Part shown: positions 58,206-64,000 of the stretch, piece by piece
Layout: every line of letters starts with the position of its first letter
How positions within the stretch are numbered: the stretch's first letter is position 1
From: Huaxiibacter chinensis
GTDB lineage: Bacteria; Pseudomonadota; Gammaproteobacteria; Enterobacterales; Enterobacteriaceae
DNA length: 64,000 bases
Assembly: GCF_022171985.1 (NCBI RefSeq)
Contig: NZ_JAJVHF010000009.1
Location: forward strand, 79,038 to 143,037
Direction of reading: 5' to 3'
Made by a program: the position numbers and the translations under genes
Notes under the pieces: generated by a model
What the model was told of the DNA's origin: nothing
The model's input: only the letters and a program-made list of their open reading frames with translations
The model's database searches: none

Positions 58206-58586
58206 ATGAAACGTCTCTTAATCCTTACCGCGCTGCTCCCTTTTGCCGCGCTCGCACAGCCTCTGAATACGATGAATAACCCGAACCAGCAGGGTTACGT
58301 CATCCCCAGCCAGCAGCGAATGCAGACTGAAATGAGCAGTCAGCAACAGCAGCAAAAAGGGATGTTGAATCAACAGTTGAGGACGCAGACGCAGCTTCAG
58401 CAGCAGAATCTGCAAACGCAGATGAACACCAATACCCAGCGTATCCAGCAGGGTCAGGTTCGTGAGCAGCCGTTACCCAACGGCAACGGCGGAATGCTAA
58501 ACGGGAGCGTGTCGTCTGATAGCGGCCAGCAGCATATGCTCCAGCCGCGTACCAATGGCGATATGCTTAATAATCAGCAGAATTAA
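58206..58586 (+). CDS. yhhA: Glutamine-rich secreted protein YhhA (DUF2756)
   Basis: 126 residues, shorter than E. coli (~146). A signal peptide ([16 protein letters not shown]) is followed by a low-complexity, Gln/Asn/Met-rich chain ([20 protein letters not shown]). No known function. GGAGG lies 8 bases before the ATG. Its 3' end overlaps the convergent ugpQ by 20 bases. Confidence 0.88.
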   Translation: MKRLLILTALLPFAALAQPLNTMNNPNQQGYVIPSQQRMQTEMSSQQQQQKGMLNQQLRTQTQLQQQNLQTQMNTNTQRIQQGQVREQPLPNGNGGMLNGSVSSDSGQQHMLQPRTNGDMLNNQQN

Positions 58587-59316
58587 ACTGCGGGCCAATG
58601 ACGTCAATCGCATCGGTGCAGATACTGTCAACGCCCCAGCGCAGCAGCTCTGCGGCGCGCTGGGGTTTATTGACGGTGTAGACCAGAATATACAGCCCGG
58701 CCTCTTTTAACCGCCTTACGCGCGCCTCATCCAGCAGCTTATGATTGAGGTGAATCGAAACGCAGTCGAGCCGCGTGGTCAGCGCTTGCCAGTCATCCCG
58801 CCAGGCATCCAGCAGCAGTCCGCGAGGCAGCTCCGGCACCGCTTTTTGCGCGGCTTCCAGCGCGTCGATGTCAAAAGAAGAGAGCAGAGGTGCAGTCATG
58901 CTTTCCCACAGCTCACGTGCGGCCAGGGCTATCATTTTGCCCGTCAGCGGCCCTGTGCCCGTGGTGGGTTTGATTTCGATGTTCGCCATCATCCCGTACT
59001 GACGGCATCTGTCGGCGACTTCTGCCAGCAGCGGCAGCGGTTCACCCTTGAAGGCGCTGCTGTACCAGCTTCCGGCATCCACGTTCAGCAAATCACGCCA
59101 CGGCAGATCGCCCGCCACGCCCCAGCCGTTGCTGGTGCGCTCCAGATTATCGTCGTGCAGCAGAAAAATTTCGCCGTCCTTCGATAACTTCGCGTCAAAC
59201 TCAATCATCGTGTGGCCGTAATGCGCGCCAGCGTCGATTGCCGCCAGGGTGTTTTCCGGGGCCAGTTTACCGCCGCCACGGTGGGCGACGATGTGGGGAT
59301 AGGGCCAGTTGCTCAT
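58567..59316 (-). CDS. ugpQ: Cytoplasmic glycerophosphodiester phosphodiesterase UgpQ
   Basis: 249 residues. Hydrolyses glycerophosphodiesters to glycerol-3-phosphate and alcohol, acting on substrates as Ugp brings them in. The GDPD motif [19 protein letters not shown] and [18 protein letters not shown] carry the catalytic His and metal-binding acids. No signal peptide, unlike GlpQ. Its start overlaps the ugpC stop by 4 bases. Last gene of ugpBAECQ. Confidence 0.96.
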   Translation of the reverse strand: MSNWPYPHIVAHRGGGKLAPENTLAAIDAGAHYGHTMIEFDAKLSKDGEIFLLHDDNLERTSNGWGVAGDLPWRDLLNVDAGSWYSSAFKGEPLPLLAEVADRCRQYGMMANIEIKPTTGTGPLTGKMIALAARELWESMTAPLLSSFDIDALEAAQKAVPELPRGLLLDAWRDDWQALTTRLDCVSIHLNHKLLDEARVRRLKEAGLYILVYTVNKPQRAAELLRWGVDSICTDAIDVIGPQFNSADY

Positions 59317-60383
59317 ACACGTTGTCCTGTTTCGCCATCAAAAAGGTGCAGATGGTTTTCGGGCAGATGCAGCCACAGCGTGCTGCCTGCTTTTGGGCGC
59401 TCCTGATGAGCCAGACGGACCACCATTTTTTGATCGCCCCAGCGCCCGTGTGCCAGGTTATCCGCCCCCAGCATCTCCAGCGTGTCCATCACCAGCGGCA
59501 CGCCGCCATCAGCCTGCGAGCTTAACGCAATATGCTCCGGGCGGATACCGAGCGTCATTTTTCGTCCGGCGTACCCGCGATAGAACCAACTGACCGGCAA
59601 TGCCATACCGCTCTCCAGCTCAAAGTGCGTGCCTGCGCTGCTGATCCGCCCTTCCAGCAGATTCATCGCCGGGCTGCCGATAAAGCTCGCCACAAAGCGG
59701 CTGGCGGGTTTTTCATAGACCTCAACCGGGGTGCCAATCTGTTCGGCCACCCCTTTATTCATCACCATTACCCGTTGCGCCAGCGTCATGGCTTCTACCT
59801 GATCGTGGGTGACGTACAGCGACGTCGTTTTCAGACGACGATGCAGATGCTGCAGCTCCAGACGCATCTGCACGCGCAGTTTGGCATCCAGGTTAGAGAG
59901 CGGTTCATCAAACAGGAACACCGCAGGGTCACGTACGATGGCGCGCCCCATCGCCACGCGCTGGCGCTGCCCGCCGGAGAGTTCGCGAGGACGGCGCGTG
60001 AGCAGACCATCCAGCTCCAGAATACGTGCGGCCTCTTTCACCCGCTCTGCAATATGGCCTTTGCCCATGCCACGGATTTTCAGCCCCCAGGCCATGTTCT
60101 CTTCCACGCTCATGTGCGGATAAAGGGCGTAGTTCTGAAATACCATCGCGATGCCACGATCCTTTGGCTCCATCTCGGTCACGCGCTGGCGATCGATCCA
60201 GATATCGCCGCTGGTTACACGTTCAAGCCCGGCCACCATGCGCAGCAGCGTCGATTTGCCGCAGCCAGACGGGCCCACCATCACGATAAATTCCCCGTCC
60301 GCCACGTCGAGCGTTAACGGCTGAATAACCTGAGTTTTGTTGTCCCAGCTTTTGGTTACTGCCTGTAATTTAAGTCCTGCCAT
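59313..60383 (-). CDS. ugpC: Glycerol-3-phosphate ABC transporter ATPase UgpC
   Basis: 356 residues. Energises G3P and glycerophosphodiester uptake. Walker [12 protein letters not shown], signature [13 protein letters not shown], Walker [17 protein letters not shown] and switch His in VTHDQVEAM are present, followed by a MalK-type regulatory C-domain. The start at 60383 (MAGLKLQAV) lies one base after the ugpE stop. Overlap with ugpQ suggests coupled expression. Confidence 0.97.
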   Translation of the reverse strand: MAGLKLQAVTKSWDNKTQVIQPLTLDVADGEFIVMVGPSGCGKSTLLRMVAGLERVTSGDIWIDRQRVTEMEPKDRGIAMVFQNYALYPHMSVEENMAWGLKIRGMGKGHIAERVKEAARILELDGLLTRRPRELSGGQRQRVAMGRAIVRDPAVFLFDEPLSNLDAKLRVQMRLELQHLHRRLKTTSLYVTHDQVEAMTLAQRVMVMNKGVAEQIGTPVEVYEKPASRFVASFIGSPAMNLLEGRISSAGTHFELESGMALPVSWFYRGYAGRKMTLGIRPEHIALSSQADGGVPLVMDTLEMLGADNLAHGRWGDQKMVVRLAHQERPKAGSTLWLHLPENHLHLFDGETGQRV

Positions 60384-60384
60384 T

Positions 60385-61230
60385 TTATTTCTCACTGTCG
60401 ACTAAACCACGCACGAACGCACGTTGCATGGCTAAAACGATTACGACCGGGGGGATAAGGGTGAGCAGCATTGCTGCCATCACCTGGTTCCAGAGCGTGG
60501 TGCCTTCGCCAGTGGCGATCATGCCTTTGATACCCGCCACGGCGGTGCCAAGGTTGACGTCCTGGACAATCAGCAGCGGCCACAGATACTGGTTCCAGCC
60601 GTAGATAAAGGTGATGACGAACAGCGCCGCGAGATTGGTTTTCGACAGCGGCAGTACGATGTCGCGGAAAAAGCGCATCGGCGACGCACCGTCAATACGC
60701 GCGGCCTCAATCAGCTCGTCCGGCAGCGTCATAAAGAACTGGCGAAACAGAAACGTCGCGGTGGCCGACGCCATCAGCGGCAGGGTTAAACCCGCGTAGC
60801 TGTCCAGCATCTTCAGATTGGCGATCACCTCCACCGTCGGGAAGATACGCACTTCCACCGGCAGCATCAGGGTGATGAAGATCATCCAGAAGAACAGGTT
60901 GCGCAGGGGAAAGCGGAACCAGACGATGGCGAAAGCCGAGAGCATCGACACCGTAATTTTCCCCACCGTGATGCCGAACGCCATGATGAAGCTGTTAAGC
61001 ATCATCAACCAGAACGGCGCACTGTTAGCGCCCACGCCCTGGGTCCAGATCGTTTTCATGTTCTCGAAAAGATGCCCGCCTGGGATCAGCGTCATCGGCG
61101 TCTCAAACACCGCTTTGGTGTCCAGCGTGGCGGCAACAAACGCGATATAGAGCGGAAAGAGAATGACGATAATGCCCAAAATCAGCATGGTGTGGCTGAA
61201 AATTGTCAGCCCGGGGCGGTTCTCAATCAT
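60385..61230 (-). CDS. ugpE: Glycerol-3-phosphate ABC permease UgpE
   Basis: 281 residues with about six membrane helices. The EAA loop [23 protein letters not shown] contacts UgpC. Its start overlaps the ugpA stop by 4 bases (ATGA). Confidence 0.96.
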   Translation of the reverse strand: MIENRPGLTIFSHTMLILGIIVILFPLYIAFVAATLDTKAVFETPMTLIPGGHLFENMKTIWTQGVGANSAPFWLMMLNSFIMAFGITVGKITVSMLSAFAIVWFRFPLRNLFFWMIFITLMLPVEVRIFPTVEVIANLKMLDSYAGLTLPLMASATATFLFRQFFMTLPDELIEAARIDGASPMRFFRDIVLPLSKTNLAALFVITFIYGWNQYLWPLLIVQDVNLGTAVAGIKGMIATGEGTTLWNQVMAAMLLTLIPPVVIVLAMQRAFVRGLVDSEK

Positions 61231-62114
61231 TGGTAACGCACCTTACTTTCGACATAGCGGAACTGAACCACCGTGAGCACAATCACCAGGAACATCAACA
61301 CCACTGACTGAGCGGCAGAAGCGGAAAGGTCGAGTCCGGCAAAGCCTTCGCGGTAGATTTTATAAATGAGCGTGGTGGTTGCCTGCACCGGCCCACCGGC
61401 GGTGGCGGCGTCGATAACCGGGAAGGTATCGAAGAAGGCGTAAACCAGGTTAACCACCAGCAGGAAGAAACTGACGGGCGCGATCAGCGGCAGCGCCAGC
61501 TTAAAGAAGCGGCGTATCGGGCCTGCGCCATCAATTGCGGCAGCTTCTACAAGCGATCGTGGAATCGACTGTAACGCGGCGAAGAAGAACAGAAAGTTGT
61601 AGCTGATCTGTTTCCACACGGAGGCAAACACCACCAGGAACATGGCCTGGCCACTGTTCTGAGCGTGATTCCAGTCGTAGCCCATCTCAGCCAGGAAATG
61701 GGTAATCAGCCCGCGTCCCGGGTTAAACAGAAAGATCCACAGCACGGCGGCGACGGCAGGCGCCACGGCGTAGGGGAGCAGCATCAGCGTCTGATACACG
61801 CGACTGCCGCGCACGACGTAATCCACCAGCGCGGCGAAAAATAGCGACACGAGCAGACCGCTCACGGTGACCATGGCGCTGAATTTCATCGTGGTCCAGA
61901 AAGAGTCGATGTAGTAGCTGTCATGCATCAGCGCGACAAAGTTATCCAGCCCAACAAACTGGCTGGAGAGCCCAAAGGGATCGACGCTTTGTACCGAGTA
62001 CCATAGCGCTTCGCCCGCGGGCCAGATAAAGAAGATAACGGTGATGATCAGCTGCGGCGCGACCAGCAGATAGGGCAGCCAGCGGGAGCGGAACACCGGA
62101 CGGGATGAGGACAT
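61227..62114 (-). CDS. ugpA: Glycerol-3-phosphate ABC permease UgpA
   Basis: 295 residues, the E. coli length, with about six membrane helices. The EAA loop [22 protein letters not shown] is conserved. The start at 62114 ([12 protein letters not shown]) fits E. coli; a 7-codon upstream extension is not conserved. A palindrome/REP pair separates it from ugpB and may raise UgpB levels relative to the permease by protecting upstream mRNA. Confidence 0.95.
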   Translation of the reverse strand: MSSSRPVFRSRWLPYLLVAPQLIITVIFFIWPAGEALWYSVQSVDPFGLSSQFVGLDNFVALMHDSYYIDSFWTTMKFSAMVTVSGLLVSLFFAALVDYVVRGSRVYQTLMLLPYAVAPAVAAVLWIFLFNPGRGLITHFLAEMGYDWNHAQNSGQAMFLVVFASVWKQISYNFLFFFAALQSIPRSLVEAAAIDGAGPIRRFFKLALPLIAPVSFFLLVVNLVYAFFDTFPVIDAATAGGPVQATTTLIYKIYREGFAGLDLSASAAQSVVLMFLVIVLTVVQFRYVESKVRYQ

Positions 62115-62160
62115 TGAGATTAGGTTCCTGAACATTGCCGGGTGGCGGTTTGGGTTTTCG

Positions 62161-62245
62161 CCCTCTCCCTATGGGAGAGGGTTGGGGTGAGGACATCAGG
62201 CCGCATTAACCCGTAGGCCCGGATCCGCTGCGCATCACCGGGCAA
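62161..62245. repeat. Palindrome copy and REP element between ugpB and ugpA
   Basis: CCCTCTCCCTATGGGAGAGGG with GTTGGGGTGAGGACATCAGGCCGC at 62161-62205, then GGCCCGGATCCGCTGCGCATCACCGGGC at about 62216-62243. It sits within an operon, as the REP between malE and malF does in E. coli. Confidence 0.8.
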
Positions 62246-62253
62246 ATCACAGA

Positions 62254-63570
62254 TTACGATTTCGTTGACTGCTCGAAGCGGCGCAGCAGCTGATTACCGC
62301 GTTCCACGGCGGAATCCAGCGCCTGCTGTGGTGTTTTCTTACCGGTCCAGACGCTTTCCAGTTCTTCATCCACAATGGTACGAATCTGTGGCATGTTGCC
62401 CAGACGCAGGCCTTTGGTGAACGGCAACGGCGGCTTGTTCATCATCTGACGCGTTGCGATATCCGCGCCTGGGTTCTTCTCATAGAAGCCCTGCTCACGG
62501 GTCAGGTCATACGCGGCTTTGGTGATAGGCAGGTAGCCCGTTTTCTGGTGCCATTCGGCAGCGTTTTCAGGTTTTGCCAGGAAGTCGAGGAACTCCGCCA
62601 CGCCTTTATAGGTGCCGTTGTCTTTGCCCTGCATGACCCACAGGCTCGCCCCGCCGATAATGGCGTTCTGCGGTGCGCCTTTTACTTCGGCGTCGTAAGG
62701 CATCATGCCCACGCCGTAGTTGAATTTGGCGTAATGACGGATATCTGCCAGCGAACCGGAAGAGGCCGTGGTAATGGCGCAGTCACCGCTATAGAACTTC
62801 TCGGTGGATTCGTCTTTACGCCCGAAGTAGCTGAAATCGCCTTTCTTGTTGAGATCGGCAAGCAGGGCGATGTGTTTCACCTGCTCTGGCTTGTTGAACT
62901 CCAGTACCGCGTCAGTGCCGTCAAAGCCGTTATTTTTCGTGGCGACCGGCAGGCCATGCCATGCGCTGAAGTTTTCAATCTGGATCCAGCCCTGCCAGCC
63001 GCTGGCGTAGCCGCACTTCATGCCGGCTGCTTTCAGCTTCGCCGTGTACGCTGCCAGATCCTGCCAGGTTTTTGGCGGCTGTTCCGGATCTAAGCCTGCT
63101 TTCTTGAAGGCATCTTTGTTGTAGTACAGCACCGGCGTAGAGCTGTTAAATGGCTGGGACAGCAGATGCCCGGTTTTAGAGTCGGTGTAGTAGCCCGCGA
63201 CCGTCGGCACGAACTGTGATTCGTCGAATTTAATGCCTGCATCTTTGAACACTTCGTAGACCGGTTTAATGGCTTTCGAGGCCATCATGGTCGCCGTGCC
63301 CACTTCGTAAACCTGCAGCAGCGCAGGCGCATTGCCGGTACGGAAGGCCGCAATCCCGGCGCTCAGGCTCTGCTCATAGTTCCCTTTGTATACCGGCACA
63401 ATTTTGTAATCCGGGTGGGTGTCGTTGAAACGCTGCGCCAGGGAGTCAACCTCTTTACCCAACTCCCCTTCCATGGAATGCCAGAACGGAATAGTGGTAA
63501 CGGCCATCGCGTTGCCCGCAAAAGCCAGACCCAGTGCCAGTCCCAAAGCTGTGTGTCGTAACGATGTCAT
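62254..63570 (-). CDS. ugpB: Periplasmic glycerol-3-phosphate binding protein UgpB
   Basis: 438 residues, the E. coli length. Binds G3P and glycerophosphocholine for the Ugp transporter. A signal peptide ([20 protein letters not shown]) precedes [19 protein letters not shown]. Ligand-site regions [10 protein letters not shown] and [14 protein letters not shown] are conserved. The second ATG (63570) is preferred because GAGAG is 8 bases before it; the first abuts the ribosome site. First gene of the operon, behind a Pho box. Confidence 0.96.
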   Translation of the reverse strand: MTSLRHTALGLALGLAFAGNAMAVTTIPFWHSMEGELGKEVDSLAQRFNDTHPDYKIVPVYKGNYEQSLSAGIAAFRTGNAPALLQVYEVGTATMMASKAIKPVYEVFKDAGIKFDESQFVPTVAGYYTDSKTGHLLSQPFNSSTPVLYYNKDAFKKAGLDPEQPPKTWQDLAAYTAKLKAAGMKCGYASGWQGWIQIENFSAWHGLPVATKNNGFDGTDAVLEFNKPEQVKHIALLADLNKKGDFSYFGRKDESTEKFYSGDCAITTASSGSLADIRHYAKFNYGVGMMPYDAEVKGAPQNAIIGGASLWVMQGKDNGTYKGVAEFLDFLAKPENAAEWHQKTGYLPITKAAYDLTREQGFYEKNPGADIATRQMMNKPPLPFTKGLRLGNMPQIRTIVDEELESVWTGKKTPQQALDSAVERGNQLLRRFEQSTKS

Positions 63571-63644
63571 TGTCATCTCTCTTATTGTGCCGGATGCGCG
63601 ATATCACGCGTTTTTATGCTCGCGAGGTAACATGACATGCTCGA

Positions 63645-63684
63645 ATGACAGAAAAATAACTGTTTGTTTACAAAAAGGTGACAG
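63645..63684 (-). promoter_or_regulatory. Pho box (four 11-bp-spaced repeats) of ugpB
   Basis: On the minus strand, CTGTCAC, TTGTAAA, CAGTTAT and CTGTCAT follow each other at exactly 11-base intervals (63684 down to 63645), the PhoB direct-repeat pattern. It lies about 75 bases before ugpB and fits phosphate-starvation control of ugp. Confidence 0.75.
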
Positions 63685-63721
63685 CCAGACGTCAGGGGGA
63701 TGATGGTTGTGTGAAGGGGGG

Positions 63722-64000
63722 GTGCGCTCTGATGCCCTCACCCCTGCCCTCTCCCACAGGGAGAGGGAGAAAATAGTGCGTTGCCTTTTGCTTTGACCTT
63801 CTGCGGTCGGGTGCCCTCACCCCGGCCCTCTCCCACGGGGAGAGGGGGAATACAGTGCGTTGCCTTTTTGCTTTGACCTTGTGCGGTCGGGTGCCCTCAC
63901 CCCGACCCTCTCCCACGGGGAGAGGGGGAATACAGTGCGTTGCCTTTTTGCTTTGACCTTGTGCGGTCGGGTGCCCTCACCCCGACCCTCTCCCACGGGG
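63722..64000. repeat. Four or more copies of an 80-bp tandem palindrome array, cut by the window end
   Basis: TGCCCTCACCCC begins at 63733, 63812, 63892 and 63972 (79, 80 and 80 bases apart). Each unit holds the CCCTCTCCCAC/GGGAGAGGG palindrome, then GAATACAGTGCGTTGCCTTT, TTGCTTTGACCTTGTGCGGTC. It lies upstream of the ugpB promoter and continues past the window. Confidence 0.93.

Noticed and set aside
63692..63916. Minus-strand ORF of 74 codons rich in GEGRGEG at the right edge
   Set aside because: Same repeat-driven artefact as in the other arrays.

Overview
The window is chromosomal DNA from a gamma-proteobacterium of the Enterobacteriaceae. Gene order and protein sequences follow the Escherichia coli 75-77 min region very closely (igaA to ugpB). 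The differences look most like Enterobacter or a close relative: an extra DUF4153 membrane protein between hslO and pckA, a YhcN-like protein next to feoC, and very many CCCTCTCCC/GGGAGAGGG palindromes. The genus is an inference; no rRNA or other marker gene is present. There are no tRNA or rRNA genes and no CRISPR array.

Core layout, left part. A 5'-truncated igaA is followed by yrfG-hslR-hslO, a convergent DUF4153 protein, pckA (upstream CRP-like site), convergent envZ/ompR (ATGA overlap), greB, yhgF, the Fur/FNR-controlled feoABC operon, a YhcN-like protein, bioH, gntX and nfuA. Next come gntT with two GntR operators, the malPQ operon divergent from malT, glpEGR divergent from glpD, the full glgBXCAP operon with overlapping genes, asd and yhgN. 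These cover acid and redox chaperoning, gluconeogenesis, osmosensing, ferrous iron uptake, biotin and Fe-S assembly, and gluconate, maltodextrin, glycerol-3-phosphate and glycogen metabolism.

The variable region (about 44.4-50.3 kb) lies between yhgN and gntU, which are close neighbours in E. coli. It contains a P4/P1-like immunity RNA layout (seqA/seqB/seqC repeats) with one phage-like ORF, a broken tyrosine integrase, an AT-rich cassette and a decayed 2-hydroxyacid dehydrogenase. The cassette holds a PAAR-domain protein with a glycine-rich, membrane-inserting C-terminus and two tandem paralogous small membrane proteins. I read it as an orphan type VI secretion effector with a duplicated immunity gene. 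It is the best candidate here for a little-described system.

Core layout, right part. gntU-gntK-gntR (GntR operators, CRP site), yhhW, yhhX, the small RNA ryhB with its Fur box, yhhY, ggt, yhhA and the ugpBAECQ phosphate-starvation operon with a four-repeat Pho box.

Repeats. One palindrome family recurs as single copies and as four tandem arrays with different periods: about 71 bp x8 between glpE and glpD, 58 bp x3 after glpD, about 94 bp x4 before gntU, and 80 bp x4 or more at the right edge. Several arrays also carry intrinsic-terminator hairpins. Classical REP-type elements follow yhgF and nfuA, and lie near ggt and between ugpB and ugpA.
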